NCBI GenBank assembly: GCA_942486035.1
Contig: CALNXK010000132.1
Location: 757,001-821,000, forward strand
Direction of reading: 5' to 3'
Origin: Porites lobata
Taxonomy: Eukaryota > Cnidaria > Anthozoa > Scleractinia > Poritidae
Length of the DNA: 64,000 nucleotides
The notes under the pieces: model-generated
Told to the model about the DNA's origin: nothing
Seen by the model: the letters and a program-made list of their open reading frames with translations, nothing else
The model's database searches: none
Position numbers and translations under genes: made by a program
In this document: positions 1 through 13,200 of the stretch, piece after piece
Position numbering within the stretch: position 1 is the stretch's first letter
Layout: every line of letters begins with the position of its first letter

Positions 1-1237
1 TTCGTTACATAGAGGTTTCACTAGCTGGTTATATCGCTATTTCCGGAAAGGGAGGTGCTGTTCAAATAATAAACTATCGGATGATGTTTTCAGGAAACGT
101 TTTTTTGATACACTAGTCCAATTTTCACCTAATAATCGAAACTCTATTTCAAAGTAAGCAGAGTGAAATCATTTGTTTTCCTTTCTGCGCCATGTTGTCT
201 AGATTCGTGACATTACAAATTATTCATCAAATATTTCCTTTAGCCTTTAAAAAAAAAGATTAGAAAGCACAGCATGCTACCTTAAACGTTTAACATAACA
301 TTGGGTTTTATGACCACAATTAAGTGACGTAAATTGAAACTACGTTTTATGCATCGTTTTAGCAAACTCGTCGAGTTAAGGTGAAAATTGCTTGAAAAAG
401 GGCAGTTGGATTAAAAAATTATGAAGGCAAGTGCCATAAAATTATTGTTTACGGATCTCTACTTTCTCTTTTGAATTCGGGTTTTGAAATGATTGGCACC
501 TGTTGAATGCCTCCTTAATGCGCTAACTGGTAAGAAATAAGTCAACTTATTTAACGCGCGTGCAATCCGTTGTACTGTGTCAGTCTTGCGCAAATCCAAT
601 TTACCATTTTGTCACAGGTCAGAACTGGATGTGCCTTTTATATCTACATTATTCACAAAAGACTTTGTAGGCATCACGCCCGGTGCTAATATCTTGAATA
701 AAGTGCCTCTAATCATGTGCTAAGTGATTTTCTCTTCATGCTTGGCTGAGTTTGTAACCGACAAGCAGTGAATATGTATGAAGTTCCTTTACTTAGCCTC
801 CAGTGAGTTTTGTGTAACACTTAACTATTGTTTCATGCTCTGTTTGACCGCTGCCGGCAGCGTAATAATAAAGTAAGCAGTCGTTATGTTGTCAAGCCAA
901 ACGTGTTCTAACACTAGCAGTATGTCAAAGTTGGAGCGGGATTTATCTCTACTAAACAGCGACATTGACAAACTTGTAACTTGTCTATTACGAACTGTTT
1001 TATAACTCTTGGCATGGGGTTATGGCATTGGTATTTTCATTAGTTTACATTAGCGTGTAAACAGCGAGGAGAGGACTCTAACCCTACATATTACATCGCT
1101 GGCGTATTTGCAGGACGAAGTCACAAAGCGTGAAGCAAAACTCTTGTAAGTCTAGCGTATGCGGCATTCAGGTTTACGTACGGCACGTAAGACGTGCCCT
1201 CAAAACTCAAGGTACGATTTTATTTCTGACAGATACA
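1..1237. other. 5' flank of the ADAMTS-like gene, no gene seen
   Basis: AT-rich non-coding sequence upstream of the first coding exon of the ADAMTS-like gene. I see no convincing exon, RNA gene or repeat with clear ends. The promoter and 5' UTR of the downstream gene probably lie here, but no core promoter motif is decisive. Confidence 0.4.
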
Positions 1238-4200
1238 ATGTTGAAGCACATTTGGTGGACAGCTTTGCTCGGTCTGCTCTGTCAATCTCATTCGCAGTCC
1301 TCTCAGGTCAGTAAGACACAAATCAGTTTTAACTTTGTTTAGAACCTTTTAATGTAAACTATAAAATACCTTCAGTTACAGGTTTTGAACCCCAAATGAG
1401 AAACAGTTAAACACGATTGCAAGCAATTCTGTACGCGCTTTTGTCTCCAGCGCGGTCTTTTCTTCACAAATCGGCAGCAAAATGGCTTAAACCACGAAAG
1501 TGTTGAAAACAACCAGTGAATTAATACTGCGACAGCCAAAACGCAATCATCTGTGAACATCAGATGCCATTACGACTTCATAGCGTCGGGTTTTTTTGCT
1601 CAAATACCTGAGCACAAACTAAAAATTTGTGCTGAGGCCGCAATGTCCTGAAAATAGCTAAGAGCTGTAAATAGTTATAATTTAACCTGATAAGATCTCT
1701 TATATTGCCCGTGGCAGTATGTTGCTTATTAAAGTGACCAAATCATTCTTGACGTAAACTACACGGGATAATGGCTATATCAGTCCTTTTGACTGTCAAT
1801 ATCCTTTAGAATATAAGTATGCGGGTAGCTTAGCCTAATTACAAGTTCTTTGCCCGTACATTTATGTAACAGTGTATAGAAATGCCGAGTATGTCTACAG
1901 CAGACTCTTGTTCAGTTAAGATACTTCTGTTTTAATTGCCTTTTTAGCTCACTGACCACAAGCCATGCATTGGCTGGGAAGTCTGAACCACATGTGACAT
2001 AATGAAAAGTGATGCATGATTAATGTTCTTTTGACTTCTAATGGCAGCTCAATACCGACACAAACCTTTTTATTGGCACAAACAAATTACTCGGTGGCAA
2101 ATTAGTTTAAATCCGTAGTGATACGGATATTTTTTTCTTTTTCTTTTTCACTGATAAATCTCTTCATTCGCGGTAGTGGTAAGTTGAACTTTAGAAGAAG
2201 GCAACTGACAAAAAGGCTCGATAGAAAAGTTTAATTTAAATCAAACATTTTGTAAGGTCTGTGTTCTAATCACCTGCACTTATCTGCACTTATATCAAGC
2301 CAGGGAGGTGACACTGTCCGTTAACTCACTTGTAACGCTGTTAACGTCTTTCTCGCATACTTGAAAGCACGCTTGTTTTGTCTCACAAATTCTCTAGTTA
2401 GACTCTACTCCTCATGAAAGGATGGTGTTGAGAAGAAGTACCACCATTACTAAATTTTCAGTGTTTTTCGATCCCCAAATTCAGAGAAACATGTAACACG
2501 AACAGAGTCCTCATGGGTCGGCATTGAAGTGTTGCAACACAGTGTTTTTGAGTGGGCATGATATCGCCAAGGTCATGGTGCACCGAGGCGTTAATGATTT
2601 TCGGTCGCCCAATATAGGAAATGGTTTGTTGTACTTAAATGAACAGTAAACTCTAACACTTGGTTTATATATTTCTCTACCTTTTTTCTCCTCTCGAACT
2701 GCCAAAATGGGCGAATACTGAGCTTTTCCTGAGAAGCTAACGCCTTAGATCGGATTCTGACAAATGCCTGATGTACAAACGAAATCCGCCTAGGTGTATA
2801 ACACTCCGATGACAATTTTCTCATTTCATTTTTTTGTGTAGAGGGACCACTGGGGGCCGTGGGGAGACTGGAGTCCTTGCACTAAAACATGTGGAGGTGG
2901 AACGACTTCCAGAATAAGGCAGTGCGTCAGTTCATCACGGTAAGGAACTTTCGTTTAACTAAGAAGTCTTTCAGCGAAATAGATACCAAGACTCCTGGTC
3001 CTATTCTAATTAAACAACAGCAATTCTGTTATTCACTTAAATATCTATCTGCTTCTGCTATGGCATTACTAAACCTAGGTAAGTTAAGATGGCTCAAAAA
3101 GTAGCGACAATAAACCTTCCCTATTTCTGTTGTAAGTTTTTGAAATCCTGAAAAGACGTAAATGAATTTTTCAAAATTTGAACTGAGACGTGCTACGAAT
3201 ACCGTAAGGTCCTAGGAATCTGTAAGCCTATACTTTCAAGTGGAAAAAAGACCTGTCAGGTGTAGATATTTAAAGGAGTGGTCAGGCAAATGTTTATTTG
3301 GACGCATTTGGGACGCTACTGGTATCACGGAAAGAAGCTGTGGTTCAGTTTCTTTTAGTTATGTACTCTGAGAGTAGTCTCTTATTTTCTTCAAAGTCAG
3401 TCCCATTTTGGCAAAAAGCGTTTTTCGTGGATACGCGCTTACTCCGTCTGAGAAGTCGACGTATTTAAGAGAAAAGGCGGACTGCAAGCAGTCTAGTACT
3501 CCAACTATGTTCAAGAGCACTTTGTTCCCCGATAGCCACATACAGACTTCAGCTTGGGTATTTTAAAAATTCTTTTAAAAAAGACGGAAGTAAATTTTTT
3601 CCCTTATTCTGTTTAACAGAGGAACCACTCCGCCTAGATATGTGTTGAAAGTATACAGGGACAAAAGAAGCTGCCAGGGAGAGGCTATTCAATATGGCAC
3701 CTGTAACACACAGGTAACTTAGTTGTAACACAAATAAATATTCACACATCCAGTGTTTTTGTAAGTAATTCGCTTTTTCAATTTATTTTGTTTAAAAATT
3801 TCAGTGCAAAATTTCTTTGTTATTCAAGCGTATATGCAGCCCTCACACATTTAAAAGGTCAAGTGTCAGTTTGTAGTAGCTGCCTCTGTTGTGCGCCGTT
3901 CCGACCAACCACTTAGCCCTCTATACACGGTAGACAACATCTACTTTCTGTCACTGGGGTGTGTTAATAAACCTCCTTCACTCGAATTAAAATTCAAGTG
4001 AAGGAGGTTTATCTGAGAGAGGAAGTGCTAGATTGAGTTGATCAGTACAATAAAATTTAAAGATGATGTTCAGATTTTTTTTATTTTTTTAAATTTTATT
4101 TATTAATTTTTTTTGCCGTGTGTATGAAGTTATATGAGCTCGATCTTTGAAAGAGTTTAGGATGCCGCACGTTAACTGTTCGACCCGCAAGATGGATCAA

Positions 4201-7200
4201 TGGTTCTCTCCAGTCCGATGGAATCGTCCCAATCTTTCAGATCGTTCTGGTATCGCATCTGGAATGTTCCGGGGGTCGAAACAATCACGACCGAGCGATA
4301 TATGTGGAAGAGCCAGCTTTAGGGATAGTTGACTATCTTTCTGCTATATATCACCATGTCTTTGATTATCTAATCTTGTTCTAAAATCCATTCCCGAATG
4401 TTCCTATATAGTTAGGAACGCGATGCCTTCGGTTCACAGTACTTTTTAGTGCTATTTATAATTTAATCTACAAAACAATAATAAACACGTTAACTCACGC
4501 GCGGGATAAAGAATGCAATCGCAGTTTCACCCTTCACTAGATTGTCTGTTTACAAAAATTAATTTTAGTTTTGACCTGTTCAAATAAAATTTCAGCCTTT
4601 TGTGTATTACAAAGCTTTTTGCTTTATCGAGTCCATTAACTGATTTTTTGGGCGGACCCAAAAACTTCATGGCCACAGGTGATTACGCCACTCATGCTTG
4701 ACAATAGATGATGGATCAGTTTATTATTAACAAAAGCACTTCTCGGCCCAAGGAAAAACCGCATTTCATGGACGATTAAGCCTACTGACCTTGACTTTTC
4801 TGAAGTCAAATATGCTGGAAAAAAATATATTGATCTTCAATTCTTGAAAATCTTCAAACGCATCCGTGGTGAAAGTCATAAAAAGAGCTAACGAAAGTCT
4901 CTTTCTTGTTTATTTTGCTTATAGGAAGAAATAGGTTTAATGTTAAGGGTCGCTTTCCCCTTTATTCATAGCAATAAGACAAGAAAGGCCAGCCATCTTT
5001 TAAAAATAAATTCATGGGATGGAGTTAAAATTCGCTGAAAATTAAAAGTCAGCTTGCAGGTTCGAGCTTCGCTGAGTTATTTAAAGCTCGACACTATACC
5101 GACAGTGGACCACTTAGTACCTGTTACTGGAATACACACAGCATTGTCGGTCAGTTTGTGGAACAGAGCACATGATGAACGTTAATTTCAAAGACTGCTA
5201 ATACGCGGTGGTTGAATGAAGCAAGTTTCTTTTACTACGAAGGCTTAAAATGAGACAGACACGTTTCTATGGTTTCACTGATTTACGATCAGGAAGCTCT
5301 TAAAAGTGCACTCTTTTCATTGTCTCTCTATTTTGCGTTTTGTCTGCAGAATTGTTACCAAGCCCCAAAAGTCACACGTAAGGTGGCTATCAAGGCCAGA
5401 GCAGAGCAGTGCACCAAGTTTGATAACACATCGTTCAATGGATACTTTTTCACCTGGATCCCATATTTGAGAGGTAAGATCACAGCAAACGGTCCTTTTT
5501 TGTTACGTTTGGCCAGGTGAGCTAACATAATCTTGTATAAGACCCTCAAGTTTGTTGTCTGCCGAGTGAAACTAAACCTGTGTTCACGTGGTCCTTTTTT
5601 CTTTTTTTTCCTTTGCTCCCCCGAAAAAAATAGAAACTGAAAGAAAGCCTGATGGCAGGTTAACTGAGATTCATGACTCTAGACTCCTAGAGCAGAAAAC
5701 CTGCGGTAATCGATAGTTTACGACTTCACAGTAAACGTCTTTCCAGAAAAGTCGAAAGTAACATGAATGACACTCACTCTACCACTATGAGACAGACACA
5801 AAGTTAACCCTAACCCTCAGAAGCAACACTAATAAACAACCGATACAAAAAATCTATGCCTAATAATTCCTACCAAGCGTTGCCTCCCTTGTACTTTGTA
5901 GGTGCATTCTAGTAACTTACCTGTTCCGATAATGGGAGCTGAAATGTTTATTTTTAAATCTTAAGTGAAGACTATCAGACAAGATGAATGTCAGCTGAAT
6001 TGCCTAGCGAAAGGACACATGTTTTTCCTTAAACTTCTACCTAAAGTCAAAGACGGCACACCCTGCCTAACGGACCTGAAGAAGGTGTGCATTGACGGTA
6101 AATGCAAGGTGAGATGACGGCATGTAATTATGGCGGATAAGCCATAAGTCATAAGTGTAGTTGTATCTCTTCTGCCAGGATGCGTATCATGTAGAGTCCT
6201 GGTAATTGGCTTCTGCTTGTGCCTAGAACACGGGAGAATTTGGGCTTGAATCCTCGCTGCAGAAACATATTCTAGGTCCACCTACTGTTCAGGTTTCCTG
6301 TCTTTTGATTTCTTCATAGTTATCATATGTAATATGATACGACTGATTCAGTATGTATACCTCCTTGCTACCTCTCTGCCAGCAAGCAGGAAATTCAGGT
6401 GCGGATCCAATATCCTGTCTGAATGACTCAGAAACCCAGGAAAGGCGTAATCAGAAAAATTTCACGGAGGTTCATGCCGCCGCCTCCTCTCGAAGATTAG
6501 GCACTCGTTTAGGAAATCTTTCAGTATTTATCATAGATCCGCACCTGGGAATTAGCTAAGTTGCAAAGATAAATGTGCAAAAAAATACAGGGAGCTGTTA
6601 ACAGTTACTATTATGCATTGTTCAACCTGTGCTTCAAAACTGAGATGCGATACTCACGTTTCTCAAGTTTCGAAGTCATGTGTAAAACGCACAACTCAGA
6701 TCGATTTTGGCGGGTCAGCGGGTTTGAAACTTCATAACAAAGCACCGAATAGTGACTACCACAGCGCATTTATTTAATACTTTCCGGCGGAAAAAGCCAT
6801 TTGTTACTTCTTGAAAATCCTCTCTTGTGAATACTAATCCGCTAAGTTTTCAAGCTTAGACGTGCCACATTAAAAGTTCTTGAATCAAGAAAAAACTCTG
6901 TTATTCGACCCAACTTTGTTGACGGAATCCTTCTTAATTGTGAGCTTTTTAACATTGCTAAAACTAGTCTACTTCTTTCTGTTCTAGGAGCTGCCCAAGG
7001 AATGTCAAGGTGGTGGATGTTTTGGTCAAAAGTCTAGTGTTAAACCAAAGCAAAGACGATCAGGCGTTTTTACCTCCAAAGATGTTAGACGAGGGAAACT
7101 AAGTATGCGCTTTGCGTATAATTAATCGAGTAACATATTGTTTTCCCATACTTAGCTGGTTTATTTACGCTTTTTATGTCCCAAGAGTGACCAACATAAA

Positions 7201-10200
7201 TTTTCTCCTAACAACATCAGTACATAATTAAAAGAAAAGTTTACGAGAATAAATGCAGTGGTCACCAAAGGGAAAATGCTTTGATCTTTGAAAAATTAAT
7301 TCTCTCAACTACTGAGATCAGTCTCAAGGAGAATTTGTATGTGAATTTTGGGGCTTAAAGGTTTAAAGCTTATTGAAAGCTTCAGATAAACAAATACATC
7401 TTAGATTGGAAACCTCGCATAGTTAAGTAATATTTGACTCACCATCGTGAACGAGACCTCTTAGAGGAAAAAGGAAACGCATTTAGACTCATTTTCAACT
7501 TGGCCGTGTTTCTATTCCCCTTCACCGTGAAACATGATCGATAACCCACACAATATACAGCTAAAATGTTCCAAATTTTCTATATAATTACTAATTGCGA
7601 TTCACTGCTGTCTGTACATTATAGATCACCTTTTTAATGCTAGTATTTTATCGCGACCTGTCTTTGTGGCGACGCGAGTAAGTTCGGAAGTTTCTCCCCC
7701 TTCATACTCCTACATTCATACCTTACTGATGAATGTTCGTTCTGCAGTTTTAGGTTACAATCCTATAATAACCATACCGGCTGGTGCCACCAATATTAAC
7801 GTCACAGAGATCAGAAGAAGCAAAAACTATCTTGGTAAGTTATGTGGTTTATATAATACTTTTCATCTTTCCCTACCGTCTTGCTTCATAACAAAGACTT
7901 TGACTTGGATGAAATGAGCCCAGGCGTCCTTTCCCTATTGCGGGGTTCACTGTCTGTAATTTATGTGTGGCTAAACAAAAAAAAAGATGATTTTCGAGGT
8001 AATCAGATTGGAGAATCCGGGCATCGATCCCGGTACCTCCCGCATGCTAAGCGGGCGCTCTACCATTTGAGCTAATCCCCCTCTTGATGTTTTTCACTTG
8101 GTTACTTTTTAGCCTGATGAACTAGACTGAACAACATTTTGTAACTGAGGTAGAGTCTAAGGCAGTGTCGGGCTATGCGTCTAGTCTCACAAATAATCCC
8201 GGAATGTGATCGGTAGATTAGCGCGAATAGCAGGAGGAACTAATGGGAAGCCGAGATACGACAGAATTATTTGAGTCTTCATTTTTCCAACTCTGTTGAT
8301 TTGTAAGCGCGTAAGCTAAAATATAGACTTCCTTTTTTGATAAAAACATCACCATGCTAGGTTGGGTTAGGGTTAACCCTAGTATGGTTTTGTTTTGTTT
8401 TGTTTATTTCTTTAGACTGAATTGGGGGATTAGCTCAAAAGGTAGAGCGCCCGCTTTGCATGCGGGAGGTACCGGGATCGATGCCCGGATTCTCCATACC
8501 TTTTTTTTCTTTTTTCTCCTCTTCGTAGCAAATTTGCTTGCAGCTTCGAAGTGAAAATCAAAAAAAGGATAATGTGGCAGCTGCGCTTCTTAACACCAGC
8601 CACGAGACTCTTTTAATTAATTCTTTTAAAACTGAGGGCCGCGGTCTAAAACGTACAAATTATATACTAGGAAATAACGTTCTCTTGATTGTTTCTACAA
8701 AAATGTATATCTTGAATTATCTCGGTCAAGTTTTTAAAACTTTTCATGGCTTCAGCTTTCTGAGTTCAAGTAATTATCAGCAAACAAAAGAAGATTGTGG
8801 AGAATCCGGGCATCGATCCCGGTACCTCCCGCATGCGAAGCGGGCGCTCTACCATTTGAGCTAATTCCCCAACTGCGATGAATGTTTCTTTTTAGACTAA
8901 CTTTTTAAAAAAGGTATTGCAAGAGCACTCAATTCCCGTCACTGTTTAAGCTCAGTTTTTCTTGGAACTCGAGGCTGAAATAGGTAGGGTTTGAAAGACC
9001 AAACACCTGTCGCTACTTCTTTGTTTTTTTTTTCCTGTTTACTTCAAAGTTTGTCAGCATCATTCTGTCGAGCTGTGCACTCGCGCAAGCTTGAAGAGAC
9101 TTTTTCTAATCCCTACAATGGGTGATTTGAGCTAATTCCCCTAATGATGTTTTCACTTGGTTACTTTTTAGCCTGATGAACTATTAATACTGAACAACAT
9201 TTTGTAACTGAGGTAGAGTCTAATGCAGTGTCGGGTTATGCATCTAGTCTCACAACGAATTCCAGAATGAGATTGGTACATTAGCTCGAATAGCAGGAGG
9301 AATTAATGGAAGCCGAGATATGACAAAATTATTTGAGTCTTCATTTCTCCAACTCCGTTGATTTATAAGCGCGTAAGCTAAAATAAAGGCTTCCTTTTAT
9401 GATAAAAACATCACCACGCTACGTGAAAAAGGTTGAAAAAAATAATATGAGCTTCGAACGTTCTCTTTGGACATATATTCTATTATGTTTTTGTTTTGTT
9501 TTGTTAATGCCTTTCGACAGGATTGGGGAATTAGCTCAAATGGTAGAGCGCCCGCTTTGCATGCGGGAGGTACCGGGATCGATGCCCGGATTCTCCATAT
9601 CCTTTTTTCCTTTTTCCCATCTTTCTTTTGTCTAACAAAAATAATGAAAGAGCTATATTCTTTTTTGCCATGAAATTTATTTTGCCGTATGTTTCTCAGT
9701 AGCCATCGAAAAAGGGGGGATTAGCTCAAATGGTAGAGCGCCCGCTTTTCTTTTTTCCCTTTCCTTGCAGCAGTAAATTAAACTGGAGCAAAAAAGTGAA
9801 CAAAACTGGATAATATAGCAACTACAGAATATTCCCCACGAGTCCAGCAGATTCAAACTGTTAATTTACGAAATAATACCCTCTGTTGCAACTTGATAAC
9901 TGTTGCAAAATATTCGTTTACTAAATATTCCCACTCTCCTGTCTTTAAAATTCAAATAATGATGAGCAAAAATAAAAGAATGGAGAATCCGGGCATCGAT
10001 CCCGGTGCCTCGCGCCTGCTAAGCGGGCGCTCTACCTCTTGAGCTAATTCCCCCATCGATGGTTTTTTTTCGGTGTTGTTTAAAAAATCTTGACTCTGAT
10101 TAATGATTTCGAACAGCCTTTTGTAACTGAAGGTCTGGTTAACTGCTGTCAGGCTGTACGTCTAGTTTTAACACAATTCCTCACTGGAAAAGCTTGGAAG

Positions 10201-13200
10201 AATACGCTAGAGTTCTCCATTACTTTGTTCTGAACTGACCCATTCTTTTTTTGAACAAAAATAATGCGAACGTTTCTTTCTCTCTTTGCAAAAGTAATTC
10301 TTAATTTATTTGTCCTAAGTGGTGAGACTTCCCAATAACTGGGGAATTAGCTCAAATGGTAGAGCGCCCGCTTTGCATGCGGGAAGTACCGGGATCGATG
10401 CCCGGATTCTCCATGACTTTTTTTTTCCTTTTTTCCGTTTCTTAGCGGGAAGCAATAGTTAAGAGTGAGAAAAAAAACGCTCGCCCTGGAACTCTTTTTT
10501 ATTCTTCTAAAGTTACAGGGCAGTCCAACAGATTCAAATTATAGGAGATATTTTTTTCTGTGCCGCGCACTTTGACTGCCGCTGCAGTCAAAACAACTTA
10601 AGTGATGATCAGGAAAAAAGAAGACTGGAGAATCCGGGCATCGATCCCGGTACCTCCCGCATGCGAAGCGGGCGCTCTACCATTTGAGCTAATCCCCCAA
10701 CTACGACATTTGACAAATTTAAAAAACAGGTTTTGCAAGAGAACCTGCTGTAATATTTTATACAGCAAGAATTTTGCATTGTATAATTTTTTTTAGATAA
10801 AATCCTTGGTAGTGAAATGATCAGGGCCTTTTTGGTAAAGACGCTAGAATCTTGCTGCAATCTCAAATGTCAAAGATGGCTGTGCGCAAACTATCAGCCG
10901 AAGTATAGCGACAGTGGGTTGAAGGTTTAATAAAGGATTTTATTTATATTTACAGCTCTTAAGTCTCACGATTCAAACAAATATTACATCAATGGTAACT
11001 GGGTTGTTGACCCGCCAAGAAGATATAACGTAGCCGGAACGACATGTTATTATTCAAGACCTCGCAGAAACACTGGAAATGAAGTAGAGGCCTTTATCGC
11101 TGCAGGACCAACTACCGAAGATCTTGACGTAATGGTGAGGATCAAGTTTTAAAAGTTTAAATTGATTAAACCGGGGATGGACCCACCTTGGGAGGACTAA
11201 AAAATCATTAGAATTTGTTTCGTTTTTCATCTTAGTCAAAAAAAGAAAGTGGAGAATCCGGGCATCGATCCCGGTACCTCCCGCATGCTAAGCGGGCGCT
11301 CTACCATTTGAGCTAATTCCCCGTGCTTAATATAGCGCCGTGGTAGAAAGAATGAAAATATATTCCACTTGCACTGCCACTCCAAAAAAATTAAAACTGT
11401 GACTGTAAAAGATAAGACTCTTTCACTTCATTCAAGTTGTTCGATTATAGTACGTTGCAGTACGTTGCGTAGAAACAAGATGTATACACAATGTTGACCT
11501 TTTCCTTTTCCTCCTTCATCAGTTGCTTTATCAAAACGACGAACCTCAAATCAAGTATTCGTACCTTCTTCCAAGAAATTACCCAAATACACAACACCAG
11601 CGAGGACAACAAGCACAGCAGCCAGCGGAACCCGCTCCTATTGGTCACAGAGGCTTGGTGACACAGCCCACCCAACCTACCTCTAACAGGAACGCTCATG
11701 CTTGGAGACTCACAGGGTTCACACAGTGTACCCACTCGTGCGCAGGAGGTAGCACATCTTCAGCTAATCACTTTCATTTAACCTGATTTGGTATTGTCGA
11801 TAATAGAGTGGTTTTCATTTGAGTGTCGAAAGGTAATTGGTTTTGCGTTTACTACGCTACGTGATTGGCTTAAAAGATTCGCGCCACTTTTTTATCCAAT
11901 CAGAAGGAAAACCAAAACCAATTGTGTCACGCTCGCATGCATTTTCCCGCGCTTTGCGGCAGCTACATGTAATTACTTCGAGTTTTAATTGGTTCACTGT
12001 TTTGTCTGTGTCCTTTGTGATTGGCTAGAGTACTTACTTTGGTTTTGGTTTTACGATACTCAAATGAAAACCGCTCTAATTTGATATATCTGACTTGTTA
12101 TGTGGCCGGATTTTTAAAATATATTGCGTACCTTTTATTTATTAACTATTCTTATCAGGTGTCAGTCCTTAAAAGGTTTTATTTTGACCCAACAGGCATT
12201 CAGAAGACGGTACATCAGTGTGTTTCCTTGGCGGATAATTCATTTGTTGAACAGTCACTTTGCTCGGCGGACCCGAAACCACCGCAGAGACAGAGAGTTT
12301 GCAACTTGCAATCTTGTCCACCAAGGTAAACGGTAACTGTAATTAAAAAGTCTTTTTTCTACAAAGGCTTTTATGTTCTCTTGACAAACGTCATGGCTTT
12401 CTCAACGTATAGTTTAGTGACTACTATGGAATAAGCTTATTTTCGAGTGGCTTAACGTAAAAGATAAGAGTTTTGGTGTGAGTCAGCCGCAGATTATGTC
12501 CTTTAAGCCTTGCTTCCATTGTTTTTTTTAAAATAGTAACTAACCCTCTATATGTTTTTTATGTCACCAGAGGGACACTTACAGCTTAGATGAACTTATA
12601 TAGCTATAGCTCATTTCTTCCCGCACCATAATTATTAATTTTTCCCATGATCATGTTAATATAAGATTTGGACACAAGAGTAGATTCTGATTCAACTGAC
12701 GTGACTGCAGGTGGGAGCCCGGTGGCTGGGGCAAATGTTCTAAGACATGTGGAGCTGGTTTACAGATCCGGAATCTCCGGTGCAAGCAGCTTGTTGATAA
12801 TAATGGTCACAGACAGCAGCAGATGTTACCAATCAGCTATTGCCGTCAGTGGCAGCGACCTGTTCCAAGCCGGAGCTGCAACTTACAACCATGTCCTCTT
12901 CCCGCGAATTGGACAGTTGGAGAATGGGGCAAGGTAATTACCTTAGGCCTCCTTCCCACCAGTTTGAATTCTCCCTTCCTGCCCCACACCCCCACCCCGC
13001 CCCCCACAACCTTCAATTCCCAGTTACATATATGCCAACTTAACCGCGAACAAAAGGGAAATGAGTCGATTGTAAGCCATCCGATTCTGAGCGATCTCTC
13101 TTTCGTATATGCAGCTCTTTCTGAGAACTATAAGCTTTTCACCTATGAGGTTGTAAACGCCCGAGCTTTCAGTGATATGACATAGATTCGGTGGATACAG

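Noticed and set aside
1130..1342. Frame extending upstream of the ADAMTS-like signal peptide
   Set aside because: It begins at GTG, not ATG. The ATG at 1238 directly opens a clean signal peptide.
6353..6559. Open frame MYTSLLPLCQQAGN as a possible extra exon of the ADAMTS-like gene
   Set aside because: No flanking splice sites in a fitting phase and no ADAMTS-like cysteine pattern.
9399..9673. Protein frames running through the tRNA cluster
   Set aside because: They are shadows of tRNA-Ala genes (repeated GISSNGRAPALHAGGTGID and AQMVERPL strings are translated tRNA).
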